This document shows, piece after piece, positions 1 to 7,662 of a stretch of 53,178 nt of DNA (position 1 is its first letter; every line of letters begins with the position of its first letter). The notes below the pieces were generated by a model. That model had not been told where the DNA came from. It searched no databases and saw nothing but the letters and a program-made list of their open reading frames with translations. The stretch is from assembly GCA_900772565.1 (NCBI GenBank), contig CAAHET010000048.1, positions 1 to 53,178 on the forward strand. The letters are read 5' to 3'. A program made the translations under genes and the position numbers. The DNA is from an uncultured Faecalibacterium sp. (GTDB lineage Bacteria; Bacillota; Clostridia; Oscillospirales; Ruminococcaceae).

Positions 1-72
1 CAGAAGTTAAGCTTACTTGTGCCGAAGATAGTTAGCTGGAAACGGCTTGTGAAAATAGGTAGTCGCCGACTT
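1..72 (+). rRNA. rrf: 5S ribosomal RNA, 3' part
   Basis: The window opens inside a 5S rRNA gene. The segment beginning CAGAAGTTAAGC and running through GGTAGTCGCCGAC matches the conserved second half of bacterial 5S (loop C/helix III through helix I). The 5' half lies outside the window. The exact 3' end is uncertain by a few bases. A T-rich hairpin terminator follows at once, so this is the end of an rRNA operon. Confidence 0.88.
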
Positions 73-76
73 AACT

Positions 77-111
77 TAAAAGCTCTGAGAGAAATCTCAG
101 GGCTTTTTTGT
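77..111 (+). terminator. rRNA operon terminator
   Basis: AAAGCTCTGAGA and TCTCAGGGCTTT form a hairpin with a short GAAA-type loop, followed by a T run. It directly follows the 5S tail. A close variant of this hairpin recurs at 1403-1437. Confidence 0.85.
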
Positions 112-161
112 TGCATAAAAATATGGCATGGTTTTTGGTCGAAATGCTAATAGGTCAGGAC

Positions 162-220
162 TTGACAGAAATGCTACTATGTAATACAATGTAGATAAGC
201 TACTACGCATTACATACTAG
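162..220 (+). promoter_or_regulatory. padR promoter with inverted-repeat operator
   Basis: A TTGACA box (162-167) and a TACAAT box (185-190) are 17 bases apart. Two 12-bp arms, CTACTATGTAAT (174-185) and ATTACATACTAG (209-220), form an inverted repeat with one mismatch. The left arm overlaps the -10 box, and the right arm lies between the transcription start and the ribosome binding site. ATGT...ACAT half-sites are typical of PadR operators, so autorepression is likely (inference). Confidence 0.75.
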
Positions 221-235
221 CAGAAAGGAGGACTT

Positions 236-568
236 ATGGAAAACAATGCACAGCTTCTAAAAGGTGTTCTGGAATACTGTGTCCTGAAATTGATTGCGCA
301 AGAGCCGACTTATGGCTATAAGATCGTGATGCACCTAAAGCAGGTCGGATTTTCTGACTTGAGTGAAAGCACGCTCTATCCGCTGCTATTGCGCTTGGAA
401 CAGCAGGGAAAGGTCACGGTAGAGCGCAGACCTTCTCCCAAGGGGCCGAGTCGAAAATATTACGTCGTAACGGAAGAAGGAAGGCGGGCGCTTCTTGACT
501 TCCGGCAGGATTGGAGCTGGCTCTGCCAGCTGGTGGAAAAAATTTTTAAGGAGGAGCCAGATGAATAA
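236..568 (+). CDS. PadR family transcriptional regulator
   Basis: This is a 110-residue winged-helix protein of the PadR family, short form (subfamily 1 size). The hallmark TYGY lies near residues 25-28, the recognition-helix motif STLYPLLLRLEQQG near 45-58, and the wing with KYYVVTEEG near 74-82. PadR proteins usually repress a neighbouring membrane or efflux gene and respond to small molecules. Here the next gene is a membrane protein whose start overlaps the end of padR by 8 bases, so the two are translationally coupled. AAAGGAGG at 224-231 fixes the start. An inverted repeat over the promoter suggests autoregulation. The ligand is unknown. Confidence 0.92.
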   Translation: MENNAQLLKGVLEYCVLKLIAQEPTYGYKIVMHLKQVGFSDLSESTLYPLLLRLEQQGKVTVERRPSPKGPSRKYYVVTEEGRRALLDFRQDWSWLCQLVEKIFKEEPDE

Positions 569-1229
569 GTATTTTGCATTGCGAAAAACAAACCGGATGC
601 GTACTAAGTTGCTGACCGAAGAAAGTCAGGCACAACTTAAAGAAGTGATCCGCTATCTTCGCCGGGTCAGCTGGGACTTCTGTGGCATCGAACTTGTGTG
701 TAGCGATTTGCTTGATATTGCCATCCAAGCCAATGCAGAAAATCAGGAATTGTTCCATTCGATCTCGGACGCAAAGACTTTTGTGGATGAGGTCAAGCCC
801 AGCTTGAAAACACTGAGAGCTGGGGATTACTTCTGGTATGTAGCACCGCTGTATTTCTTTTTTGGGTGGGGTGTTGAAGGGGTGCTGCTCTATCCGCTAA
901 TTGGAAATTGGGTCTTTGAGCTTTCGGTAGGCTATCTGATGCAGTTAGCTGTTGCATTGACCGCGTTTTGCATCCTGTTCCGCCGGATGATGGAGCAGGT
1001 AGGTTTTCCTCCACGGGAACACTGGCTCAAATATATCGCTTGGATGGCGCTATATATCGTAGTGCTGTATGGGACAGGCTGGTTTTTTAACCAAATCGCG
1101 GGCAATCTCGTGTTGCTGCGGCTTCCAATCCTTAGCTATTCGATTTTTTGTTTGCTTCTGGGTGCGGGGCTGTATGCGTTACATTTCTGGAGATATGGAA
1201 AAGATTCGCGTTTGAATGCTCGCATATAA
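561..1229 (+). CDS. PadR-coupled membrane protein (DUF1048/DUF1700-like arrangement)
   Basis: This 222-residue protein has a soluble N-terminal helical part of about 90 residues (rich in K, E and Q), then about four hydrophobic segments, roughly residues 90-110, 112-140, 155-178 and 182-205. A frame open upstream to 495 exists, but GGAGG at 550-555 places the start at 561, overlapping padR by 8 bases. Small multi-span proteins with a cytosolic N-terminal domain coupled to PadR genes are common in Firmicutes (DUF1048 and DUF1700 families). I recognise the arrangement rather than a specific family. It could sense envelope state or act with the regulator. Function unknown. Confidence 0.75.
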   Translation: MNKYFALRKTNRMRTKLLTEESQAQLKEVIRYLRRVSWDFCGIELVCSDLLDIAIQANAENQELFHSISDAKTFVDEVKPSLKTLRAGDYFWYVAPLYFFFGWGVEGVLLYPLIGNWVFELSVGYLMQLAVALTAFCILFRRMMEQVGFPPREHWLKYIAWMALYIVVLYGTGWFFNQIAGNLVLLRLPILSYSIFCLLLGAGLYALHFWRYGKDSRLNARI

Positions 1230-1293
1230 AGCAAAAAGTGGTTCCGCTGTACTGTGCATAACAGTGCGACGGAGCCGCATACCTTATTAGATG

Positions 1294-1306
1294 GTCGCCG
1301 ACTTAA
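1294..1306. repeat. Second copy of 5S 3' tail, direct repeat with 62-74
   Basis: GTCGCCGACTTAA occurs at 62-74 (end of 5S rRNA) and again at 1294-1306, bracketing the PadR cassette. Each copy is followed by a related terminator hairpin. This looks like duplication of the rRNA operon tail around an inserted cassette. Confidence 0.65.
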
Positions 1307-1402
1307 TTACAGCAATTCAACTTTTTAGTGCAACAGCAATAACGTTGAATTGCATATCGCAAATATGCCGTTTGAATGCTGCACTAATTTCTTGACTTGC
1401 GA

Positions 1403-1437
1403 TAAAAGCTCTGAGATGAAAATCTTGGGGCTTTTTG
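1403..1437 (+). terminator. Terminator, variant of the 5S terminator
   Basis: AAGCTCTGAGAT pairs with ATCTTGGGGCTT around a GAAA loop (with G-T pairs), followed by TTTTT. The sequence is very close to the hairpin at 77-111. Confidence 0.75.
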
Positions 1438-1544
1438 GGGGCTCATATAAAAATACATAGCCGCAAAGTTGCAGGAAAAAGCGCTTTTGTCTCGTGTTAA
1501 GAGATGAAAGCGCTTTACATTTTGTAAAAAGGATGCGATTGATC

Positions 1545-2417
1545 ATGAAACGATTCCACCGCCACTGTCGGCGGCTTTGTATTCTGGCAGCATTACTGGT
1601 GCTGTTGGTGCTGTTTTTGCGGCAGAATGTTCTGCTGGATACAGCCAGCCGACACGCGATCTTACTGGATGCCCAAAGCGGGCGGGTACTGGCGCAGAAA
1701 CGTGCTGATGAGCGTGCTGCACCGGCATCCCTGACAAAAATGATGACCGTACTGCTGACCATAGAAGCCGAACCCGACCTGGATAAACAGGTAACACTGC
1801 CGGAGGATATTTTCCCGCCTTTGCAGAACGAAAACGCCTCTATGGCGGGCTTTGCGCCCGGGGAGGAGGTCACGGTGCGGGACTTGCTCTATGGCGCGAT
1901 ACTGCCCTCCGGCGCAGAATGCTGCGAGACGCTGGCGCGGCTGGTGAGCGGCAGCGAAGAAAGCTTTGCCGCACTGATGAACCAAAAAGCCGCAGAGCTC
2001 GGTATGAAGAACACCCATTTTTCAAACGCTACCGGCCTGACCGACACCGAGCACTATTCCAGCGCGGCAGATATGGCAAAGCTGTTGCAGGCAGCGCTGC
2101 ACAATGCGACCTTCCGCACCATTTTTACAACGGAGCACTACACCACCACAGCGACTGCGCAGCACCCGGAAGGTGTTTCGCTGACCAGCACACTGCTGGG
2201 CAAACTGGATGGAACAGAGCTTCCGTCGGGAACACAGATCGAGGGCGGCAAAACGGGATATACCGCCGCCGCAGGGCTGTGTCTGGCCAGCCTTGCCACC
2301 GTAAACGGAAAAGAGTACATCCTTGTTACGCTGGCCGCGCCCGGAGACCATGGGACGGAGCAATACAACATTCGCGATGCAGTGCAGGTGTACCGGAAAC
2401 TGGCAGATAAAAAATAA
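1545..2417 (+). CDS. dacF: D-alanyl-D-alanine carboxypeptidase (penicillin-binding protein, S11 family)
   Basis: This 290-residue serine peptidase of family S11 trims the terminal D-Ala from peptidoglycan stem peptides outside the cell. The active-site triad is visible: SLTK at residues 62-65 (SxxK), SGA at 122-124 in the position of SxN, and KTG at 236-238. Residues 11-26 form an N-terminal membrane anchor or signal. The upstream frame is open from 1494, but AAAGGA at 1528-1533 supports the ATG at 1545. It is shorter than DacA/DacF (about 380) and lacks the C-terminal beta-sandwich/anchor domain. The middle motif is SGA rather than SGN, seen in some Firmicute members. The subfamily symbol is a guess. 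Confidence 0.85.
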   Translation: MKRFHRHCRRLCILAALLVLLVLFLRQNVLLDTASRHAILLDAQSGRVLAQKRADERAAPASLTKMMTVLLTIEAEPDLDKQVTLPEDIFPPLQNENASMAGFAPGEEVTVRDLLYGAILPSGAECCETLARLVSGSEESFAALMNQKAAELGMKNTHFSNATGLTDTEHYSSAADMAKLLQAALHNATFRTIFTTEHYTTTATAQHPEGVSLTSTLLGKLDGTELPSGTQIEGGKTGYTAAAGLCLASLATVNGKEYILVTLAAPGDHGTEQYNIRDAVQVYRKLADKK

Positions 2418-2438
2418 CTGTGCTGTATAGGAATCGCC

Positions 2439-2467
2439 TTGCAAACCTGATATTTCGGCGGTACAAT
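2439..2467 (+). promoter_or_regulatory. Sigma-A promoter of the CxxCxxCC protein gene
   Basis: TTGCAA (2439-2444) and TACAAT (2462-2467) are separated by 17 bases, 34 bases upstream of the start at 2502. Confidence 0.75.
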
Positions 2468-2501
2468 AGGGACATTCTATCACGGAAAAGGATGTTTGAC
2501 T

Positions 2502-3227
2502 ATGCGAGACGAAGCCATTGACCTGTGCGGACAGGTGGATTTTACCCGTACCGATGCCATGCCGCTGCTGGAACGGGATGCACAGTTCCGCTTTGCCTGT
2601 GCGGGCTGCGGCAACTGCTGCCGCGGGCGGGAGGATATCGTGCTGTCCGGCTATGATCTGTGGCGCATTGCCGCCCGGCTGCGCCTGCCGCCGCAGATCG
2701 TGGCCCGGGGCTACTGCCGCAGCAGCATTGGCAGGGTGAGCCATTTACCGGTGCTGCGGCTTGCTCCGGTGAAGGAAAACCGCAACAACTGCCCTTTTCT
2801 GACCGAAAACCACTGCGCCATCCATGAGGCAGAGCCGTTGGTATGTGCGCTGTATCCGCTGGCGCAGGAGATCAGCCGGGCAGGGGAGGTACACTACTTT
2901 TTGCAGCCCACCGGCTGCGGCGGACAGGTGATTGAAGCAAGGGTGCAGGATTACCTTGCCCGCTACGATGTGCCCGCCCGGGAAGCCATTGATGTGCGCT
3001 GGGCACAGACCTGCATGGCTTTGGAAGATACGGTGGAACAGCTGGAGACGGTGTTGAGCCCTGTACTGGTGCGCCGGATGCAGGCAAAGCTTTGGCAGGC
3101 ACTGTATTTTGGTTACGATTACGCGCAGGACTATCTGCCGCAGCTGGAAGCAAACCTGCAAACGCTGGACACGGAGCTGCGCAAACTGACGGAGTATCAG
3201 AAAAAGCGAAACGATGGTCCAAAATAA
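2502..3227 (+). CDS. YkgJ-family cysteine cluster protein
   Basis: This 241-residue protein has an N-terminal CxxCxxCC cluster (C33, C36, C39, C40; CAGCGNCC), followed by further cysteines in CPFLTENHCAIHEAEPLVC. That is the pattern of the YkgJ/UPF0153 family (zinc- or iron-chelating cysteine cluster). Biochemical roles of the family are poorly known; some members are annotated as putative Fe-S oxidoreductases. GGAAAAGGA at 2484-2492 supports the ATG at 2502 rather than the in-frame TTG at 2496. It has its own promoter and stands alone. Confidence 0.87.
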   Translation: MRDEAIDLCGQVDFTRTDAMPLLERDAQFRFACAGCGNCCRGREDIVLSGYDLWRIAARLRLPPQIVARGYCRSSIGRVSHLPVLRLAPVKENRNNCPFLTENHCAIHEAEPLVCALYPLAQEISRAGEVHYFLQPTGCGGQVIEARVQDYLARYDVPAREAIDVRWAQTCMALEDTVEQLETVLSPVLVRRMQAKLWQALYFGYDYAQDYLPQLEANLQTLDTELRKLTEYQKKRNDGPK

Positions 3228-3283
3228 TTGATAGATATCTTTACTTGAATCGATAATAAAGGCCGTTTTCAGGGAAAAGTGGA

Positions 3284-3312
3284 TTGTTTTGCCAGTGATT
3301 CTGTGATATACT
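3284..3312 (+). promoter_or_regulatory. Promoter of the ABC importer operon
   Basis: TTGTTT (3284-3289) and TATACT (3307-3312) have a 17-base spacer. The transcript would carry a leader of about 95 bases, with a bulged inverted repeat (TGTAAAGCG near 3321, CGCTTACA near 3345). I see no T-box or known riboswitch in it. Confidence 0.72.
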
Positions 3313-3413
3313 TCACGAGTGTAAAGCGAACCTTGTTTGATCCGCTTACAATATCGGCCCGGAGTGCGGCGTCCTGTTGGCTGCAAGGGCTGAAGATAGA
3401 GGAGATCATCAAT

Positions 3414-4442
3414 ATGCGTAAAATCACTCGTCGTTCCTTCCTGACTGTTGCCGCTGCCTGCGGCGCAGCAGCTGCTCTTTCTGCCTGCGGCGGTTCTTCC
3501 TCCGCATCTTCTACGGTAGCGTCCTCCACGGCTGCTTCCGCATCGGTCGCTGCCGCTTCCAACGGCGAAAAGTTCACTGTTGGTATCTGCCAGCTGGTGC
3601 AGCACGCTGCACTGGATGCCGCTACGCAGGGCTTTGAGGATGCGCTGACCGCTTCCTTTGGCGAGAACGTCACCTTCGACTTCCAGAATGCACAGGGCGA
3701 TTCCGCTACCTGCGCCACCATTGCCAACGGCTTTGTTTCCTCCGGCGTGGCTCTGATCATGGCAAACGCTACCCCTGCTCTGCAGGCTGCACAGGCTGCT
3801 ACCAACACTATCCCCATTCTGGGCACCTCCGTTACCGAGTACGGCGTGGCGCTGGGTCTGGATAACTTCTCCGGCACTGTGGGCGGCAACGTCTCCGGTA
3901 CCTCCGATCTGGCACCGCTGGATCAGCAGGCAGACATGATCGTGGAGTGGATGCCTGAGGTCAAGAAGGTCGGCCTGCTGTACTGCTCTGCTGAGGCCAA
4001 CAGCCAGTATCAGGTAGATGAAGTGCAGAAGTATCTGGAGGCTAAGGGCGTAACTGCTACCCAGTACGCTTTCTCGGATTCCAACGATCTGTCCTCCGTC
4101 TGCCAGAAGGCTGCGGACGAGAACGACGCACTGTATGTGCCCACCGATAACACCGTTGCCGCCAATACCGGTATCGTGGATGGCATCTGCCGCCCGGCTA
4201 AGAAGCCTGTGTTCGCCGGTGAGGAGGGCATCTGCTCCGGCTGCGGCGTGGCTACCCTGTCCATCAGCTACTATGATCTGGGCTACACCACCGGTGAGAT
4301 GGCAGTCAAGATCCTGAACGGCGAGAGCGATATCTCCACCATGCCCATCGAGTACACCGATGTGACCAAAAAGTACAATAAGGCTGTCTGCGATGACCTT
4401 GGCCTGACCGTACCGGAAGGCTATGTTGAGATCGAAGCCTGA
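3414..4442 (+). CDS. ABC transporter substrate-binding lipoprotein (TrpX-like)
   Basis: This is a 342-residue extracytoplasmic solute-binding protein. The leader has twin arginines (TRRSFLT, residues 5-11), a hydrophobic core and a lipobox LSAC with C25. A Ser/Ala linker (about 27-52) leads into a two-lobe periplasmic-binding fold of the ABC_sub_bind family (PF04392), with KFTVGICQLVQHAALDA at the start. This family includes TrpX and binds tryptophan/tyrosine or related aromatic compounds, but the ligand cannot be read from sequence. AGAGGAG at 3397-3403 sets the start. Permease and ATPase genes follow. Twin arginines may mean Tat export, although many such lipoproteins use Sec. Confidence 0.88.
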   Translation: MRKITRRSFLTVAAACGAAAALSACGGSSSASSTVASSTAASASVAAASNGEKFTVGICQLVQHAALDAATQGFEDALTASFGENVTFDFQNAQGDSATCATIANGFVSSGVALIMANATPALQAAQAATNTIPILGTSVTEYGVALGLDNFSGTVGGNVSGTSDLAPLDQQADMIVEWMPEVKKVGLLYCSAEANSQYQVDEVQKYLEAKGVTATQYAFSDSNDLSSVCQKAADENDALYVPTDNTVAANTGIVDGICRPAKKPVFAGEEGICSGCGVATLSISYYDLGYTTGEMAVKILNGESDISTMPIEYTDVTKKYNKAVCDDLGLTVPEGYVEIEA

Positions 4443-4470
4443 TAGCAGCAGAACCGGAACAATATAAAAT

Positions 4471-4506
4471 AGCGGAGAAGAGTGGATTTCTGCTCTTCTC
4501 CGCTTT
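4471..4506 (+). terminator. Intra-operon hairpin between binding protein and permease
   Basis: AGCGGAGAAGAG (4471-4482) pairs perfectly with CTCTTCTCCGCT (about 4493-4504), followed by TTC. The T run is short. It probably acts as a partial terminator or mRNA-stabilising hairpin, giving more binding protein than permease. Confidence 0.7.
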
Positions 4507-4557
4507 CCCGTATCAAAGCGGGAGATAAAAAAGTGTAACGTTTAGGAGGAAATTGTT

Positions 4558-5499
4558 TTGGAGATCATTGCAAGACTTGCAAACCTGCCGGGCGCTTTAC
4601 CGGGTGCTTGTGCGCAGGGGCTTATCTGGGGTATCATGGCCATTGGCGTGTACCTGACCTACCGTATTCTGGATGTTGCCGACCTGACCGTGGACGGCAG
4701 CTTTGGCACCGGCGGCGCAGTGTGCGTCATGTGCCTGCTTTCCGGCATGAACGTCTGGGCAGCATTGCTGGTGGCTGTGCTGGCTGGTCTGCTTACCGGC
4801 CTTGTCACCGGCCTGCTGCACACCTTTATGGGCATCCCCGCTATTCTGGCAGGTATCCTGACCCAGCTGGCGCTGTATTCCGTCAACCTGAAAATTATGG
4901 GCAAGGCCAACCAGTCCATCAACGTGGACAAATACGGCCTGCTCATTTCCCTGCGCTGGGTCAAGGAATTTGCCCTGCATAACCCCATCATCATGGTCAT
5001 CCTTGTTACGGCGGTGGTCATCGGGGTATTGTACTGGTTCTTCGGTACGGAGCTGGGCTGCGGCATCCGCGCTACCGGTTCTAACCCTGCCATGTCCCGC
5101 GCACAGGGCATCAACACCAACTTCAACATCGTGCTGGGACTGGCTGTCTCCAATGCGCTGGTGGCGCTGTCCGGTGCGCTGCTCAGCCAGTATCAGGGCT
5201 TTGCAGATGTCGGCATGGGACGCGGTGCCATCGTCATCGGTCTGGCTGCCGTCATCATCGGCGAGGCCGTGTTTGGCCGCATCTTCCACAACTTTGCCCT
5301 CAAGCTGGCCGCTGTTTCCATCGGCGCCATCATCTACTATATCGTCATCCAGCTGGTGCTGACGCTGGGCTTTGATGCAAACCTGCTCAAGCTGCTCAGC
5401 GCCTCCGTGGTGGCAGTGTTCCTTGCCGTGCCGTACTGGAAGGGCAAATACTTCTCGAAGCCGGTCAAAAAGGCAAAGGAGGGTGCAAAAAATGCTTGA
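4558..5499 (+). CDS. ABC transporter permease (TrpY-like)
   Basis: This 313-residue integral membrane protein of the branched-chain/sugar permease superfamily (BPD_transp_2) has about eight to nine hydrophobic segments. It pairs with the ABC_sub_bind lipoprotein upstream. The motif GCGIRATGSNPAMSRAQGIN near residues 164-183 is the EAA-like cytoplasmic loop that contacts the ATPase. The start is TTG at 4558, with AGGAGG at 4542-4550. It overlaps the ATPase gene by 8 bases, so the two are translationally coupled. The C-terminus is Lys-rich and cytosolic. Confidence 0.88.
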   Translation: MEIIARLANLPGALPGACAQGLIWGIMAIGVYLTYRILDVADLTVDGSFGTGGAVCVMCLLSGMNVWAALLVAVLAGLLTGLVTGLLHTFMGIPAILAGILTQLALYSVNLKIMGKANQSINVDKYGLLISLRWVKEFALHNPIIMVILVTAVVIGVLYWFFGTELGCGIRATGSNPAMSRAQGINTNFNIVLGLAVSNALVALSGALLSQYQGFADVGMGRGAIVIGLAAVIIGEAVFGRIFHNFALKLAAVSIGAIIYYIVIQLVLTLGFDANLLKLLSASVVAVFLAVPYWKGKYFSKPVKKAKEGAKNA

Positions 5500-6289
5500 G
5501 ATCCAAAACGTTTCCAAAACCTTCAATGCAGGCACGGTGAACCAGAAAACCGCCCTGAACGGCCTGAACCTGAAGCTGAATGAGTGTGATTTTGTTACCG
5601 TGATCGGCGGCAACGGTGCGGGTAAATCCACTATGCTGAATGCCGTTGCCGGTGTGTGGCCGGTGGACGAGGGCAAGATTTTGATCGACGGTGTGGATGT
5701 CACCCGCCTGGGTGAGCATCAGCGCGCCGCTTACATTGGCCGCGTGTTCCAGGACCCCATGACCGGCACTGCCGCCACCATGCAGATCGAGGAAAATCTG
5801 GCGCTGGCAGCCCGGCGCGGCAAGCGCCGCACCCTGCGCATTGGCATCACCAAGGCCGAGCGGGAGCAGTACCGTGAGCTTCTCAAGACCCTTGATCTGG
5901 GCCTTGAAGATCGCCTGACCGCCCGCGTGGGGCTTCTTTCCGGCGGTCAGCGGCAGGCGCTGACTTTGCTGATGGCTACCATGAACAAGCCCAAGCTCTT
6001 GCTGCTGGACGAGCACACCGCCGCACTGGACCCCAAAACGGCGCTGAAGGTGCTTACCCTCTCGGCGCGCATCGTGGAGGAGAACCACCTGACCACCATG
6101 ATGATCACCCACAACATGAAGGATGCCATCAAATACGGCAACCGCCTCATCATGATGCACGAGGGTCATATTATCTACGACGTGGCAGGGGAGGAGAAGC
6201 AGAAGCTGCACGTTTCCGACCTGCTGGCAAAGTTCCAGATCGCCAGCGGCGGCGAGTTTGCCAACGACCGCATGATCCTGTCCAACTAA
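5492..6289 (+). CDS. ABC transporter ATP-binding protein (TrpZ-like)
   Basis: This 265-residue ATPase energises the importer. Walker A is GGNGAGKST (residues 39-47), the Q-loop VFQDPM lies near 85-90, the signature is LSGGQRQ (149-155), Walker B is LLLLDEH (169-175), and the switch His lies in MITHNMKDA. The Walker B Glu is followed by HTAALDPKTA, as in this importer family. GGAGGGTGC at 5478-5486 sets the ATG at 5492. A frame open from 5372 is upstream read-through only. A terminator follows at 6297. Confidence 0.93.
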   Translation: MLEIQNVSKTFNAGTVNQKTALNGLNLKLNECDFVTVIGGNGAGKSTMLNAVAGVWPVDEGKILIDGVDVTRLGEHQRAAYIGRVFQDPMTGTAATMQIEENLALAARRGKRRTLRIGITKAEREQYRELLKTLDLGLEDRLTARVGLLSGGQRQALTLLMATMNKPKLLLLDEHTAALDPKTALKVLTLSARIVEENHLTTMMITHNMKDAIKYGNRLIMMHEGHIIYDVAGEEKQKLHVSDLLAKFQIASGGEFANDRMILSN

Positions 6290-6296
6290 GCCAGAA

Positions 6297-6340
6297 CAAA
6301 AGGGCATTCCATCCGCTTATGGTTGGAACGCCCTTTTTCT
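6297..6340 (+). terminator. Terminator of the ABC importer operon
   Basis: AAAAGGGCATTCCA and TGGAACGCCCTTTT form a stem with one G-T pair and a T run. Confidence 0.85.
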
Positions 6341-6360
6341 ATGTCCTGCTTGCGGACACA

Positions 6361-6395
6361 AAGAAAATAGGCTCCCCGCCAATGGCAGGGAGCCT
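6361..6395 (-). terminator. Terminator of the sugar kinase gene
   Basis: On the minus strand AGGCTCCC (6395-6388) pairs with GGGAGCCT (6376-6369), with further G/C pairing inside, followed by ATTTTCTTTG. It lies 16 bases after the kinase stop codon. Confidence 0.75.
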
Positions 6396-6410
6396 GCTGC
6401 TGTATGCGGC

Positions 6411-7499
6411 TTACCGCTTGATATCGTAGTTCATGTTCATCAGGTTGCGAATGGTGCTCACATCATCGGTGATGTTGGCATCGCCGTGGATGGTGTGCTT
6501 GATGGCGCTGCTTGCCACTGCAAAGTTGATCATATCCATGGCCTTGTAGTTGTGCAGCATGGCGTAGATCAGGCCGCTGGCAAAGGCGTCGCCGCCGCCC
6601 ACGCGGTCCAGAATGTTAAAGGTGTACAGCTTGCTCTCGAAGGTGTGCCCCTCGTACCACATAAAGGCCTTCAGGCTGTTCTCGCTGCCGCTGTGAGCGT
6701 AGCGCACATGGCGGGCGATGCATTTCAGGTTGGGGTAGCGCTCAATAAACCGCTGGAAGATCTCGTCCTGCTGCTCGTAGCTGGGCTGCAGGGGCACGCC
6801 GTCCTTCCAGTCGCCCTTGCTGTGGTCGTTTTCATCCTTCCACAGGTGGTAGGGCTCAATGCCCATCAGCACGTCCACATAGGGCAGGCACTCGGTACAG
6901 AAGTCCCGTGCTTCCTCCCAAGTCCACAGGGTGGAGCGGAAGTTGCCGTCAAAACTCACGGTCAGTCCCTTCTTCTTGGCAACCTTCAGCATATCAAGGA
7001 TCAGGCTGCGGCAGTTGGGTGCCAGTGCCGGGGTGATGCCGCTGAGGTGCAGCCAGTCGTAGCCGTCCAGCAGAGCGTCCAGATCTACCTGAGAAAAATC
7101 GTACTCGGTAATGGCGCTGTGCTTGCGGTCGTAGATGACCTTGGAAGCGCGGATGCCGTAGCCGGTCTCCAGATAATAAGTACCTAGACGGTTAGAAGGG
7201 GTCTCGTCCGGCTCGGTCAGGATCATGGGGGTGCAGTGCACATCGTTGGAGCGCAGCCAGCGCACAGCGCTCTTGCCCAAACTGTTGTTGGGCACTACGC
7301 TGAAGAAGGTGCTGTCCACGCCAAGGTTTGCCAGCGCCAGCGCAATGTTGGCCTCGCTGCCGCCGTAACTGGCTTCAAAAGCCGATGCCATGCGGATCTT
7401 TTCGTAGTTCGGCGGGGTCAGGCGCAGCATGATCTCACCACAGGTGATGAACTTCTGGCCATTGGGTTCGCTGCCAAGGATCGGATTGAAATGTTCCAT
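6411..7499 (-). CDS. kdgK: PfkB-family sugar kinase, probable 2-keto-3-deoxygluconate kinase
   Basis: This 362-residue ribokinase-fold enzyme would phosphorylate KDG to KDPG in uronate (pectin, glucuronide) breakdown. It has the N-terminal GGSEANIALALANLG substrate signature (near residues 44-58) and the C-terminal signature DRVGGGDAFASG with the catalytic Asp. The start GEIMLRLTPP and the sequence GIRASKVIYDRKHSA are KdgK-like. Family members are usually 310-345 residues. AGGAGGAGC upstream places the start at 7499. Its promoter carries a LacI/CcpA-type palindrome over the -35 box, so carbohydrate control is likely. No aldolase gene is adjacent, so the exact sugar acid remains open. Confidence 0.82.
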   Translation of the reverse strand: MEHFNPILGSEPNGQKFITCGEIMLRLTPPNYEKIRMASAFEASYGGSEANIALALANLGVDSTFFSVVPNNSLGKSAVRWLRSNDVHCTPMILTEPDETPSNRLGTYYLETGYGIRASKVIYDRKHSAITEYDFSQVDLDALLDGYDWLHLSGITPALAPNCRSLILDMLKVAKKKGLTVSFDGNFRSTLWTWEEARDFCTECLPYVDVLMGIEPYHLWKDENDHSKGDWKDGVPLQPSYEQQDEIFQRFIERYPNLKCIARHVRYAHSGSENSLKAFMWYEGHTFESKLYTFNILDRVGGGDAFASGLIYAMLHNYKAMDMINFAVASSAIKHTIHGDANITDDVSTIRNLMNMNYDIKR

Positions 7500-7518
7500 A
7501 AAGCTCCTCCTGATGACA

Positions 7519-7594
7519 TTGCGGAAATCCGCAACTATTAACACATCGTTGTATCCATTATAGTGCGTTCCCGGACAGAATGCAAGCGTTTGCA
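7519..7594 (-). promoter_or_regulatory. kdgK promoter with LacI/CcpA-type operator
   Basis: On the minus strand TTGCAT (7585-7580) and TATAAT (7562-7557) are 17 bases apart. The 14-bp near-palindrome TGCAAACGCTTGCA (7594-7581) overlaps the -35 box and matches the loose cre/LacI-family consensus TGNNANCGNTNNCA. A second palindrome, TTGCGGATTTCCGCAA (7534-7519), lies in the leader. Confidence 0.75.
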
Positions 7595-7640
7595 CGCGCA
7601 AGCAAGAGAAAATAAACCATAAAATTTGGTAAAGTTGCCG

Positions 7641-7660
7641 AAAAAGCTGCCTTGCGGCAG
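7641..7660 (-). terminator. Terminator downstream of the PflX-like gene
   Basis: On the minus strand CTGCC GCAA GGCAG is followed by CTTTTT, directly after the stop codon region at 7663. Confidence 0.75.
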
Positions 7661-7662
7661 AA

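Larger units (their letters stand above)
1230..1544. other. Gene-free stretch with 5S-tail copy, inverted repeats and terminator
   Basis: No supported gene lies here. It contains a second copy of the 13-base 5S tail GTCGCCGACTTAA (1294-1306), and a perfect 10-bp inverted repeat GCAATTCAAC (1312-1321) / GTTGAATTGC (1344-1353). It also holds a hairpin terminator (1403-1437) that is a variant of the rRNA terminator, and two copies of the palindrome AAAGCGCTTT (1478-1487, 1507-1516) ahead of the carboxypeptidase gene. Confidence 0.7.

Noticed and set aside
3313..3413. A T-box or other riboswitch in the leader of the TrpX-like importer.
   Set aside because: The leader is only about 100 bases and lacks a recognisable T-box sequence or terminator/antiterminator pair.
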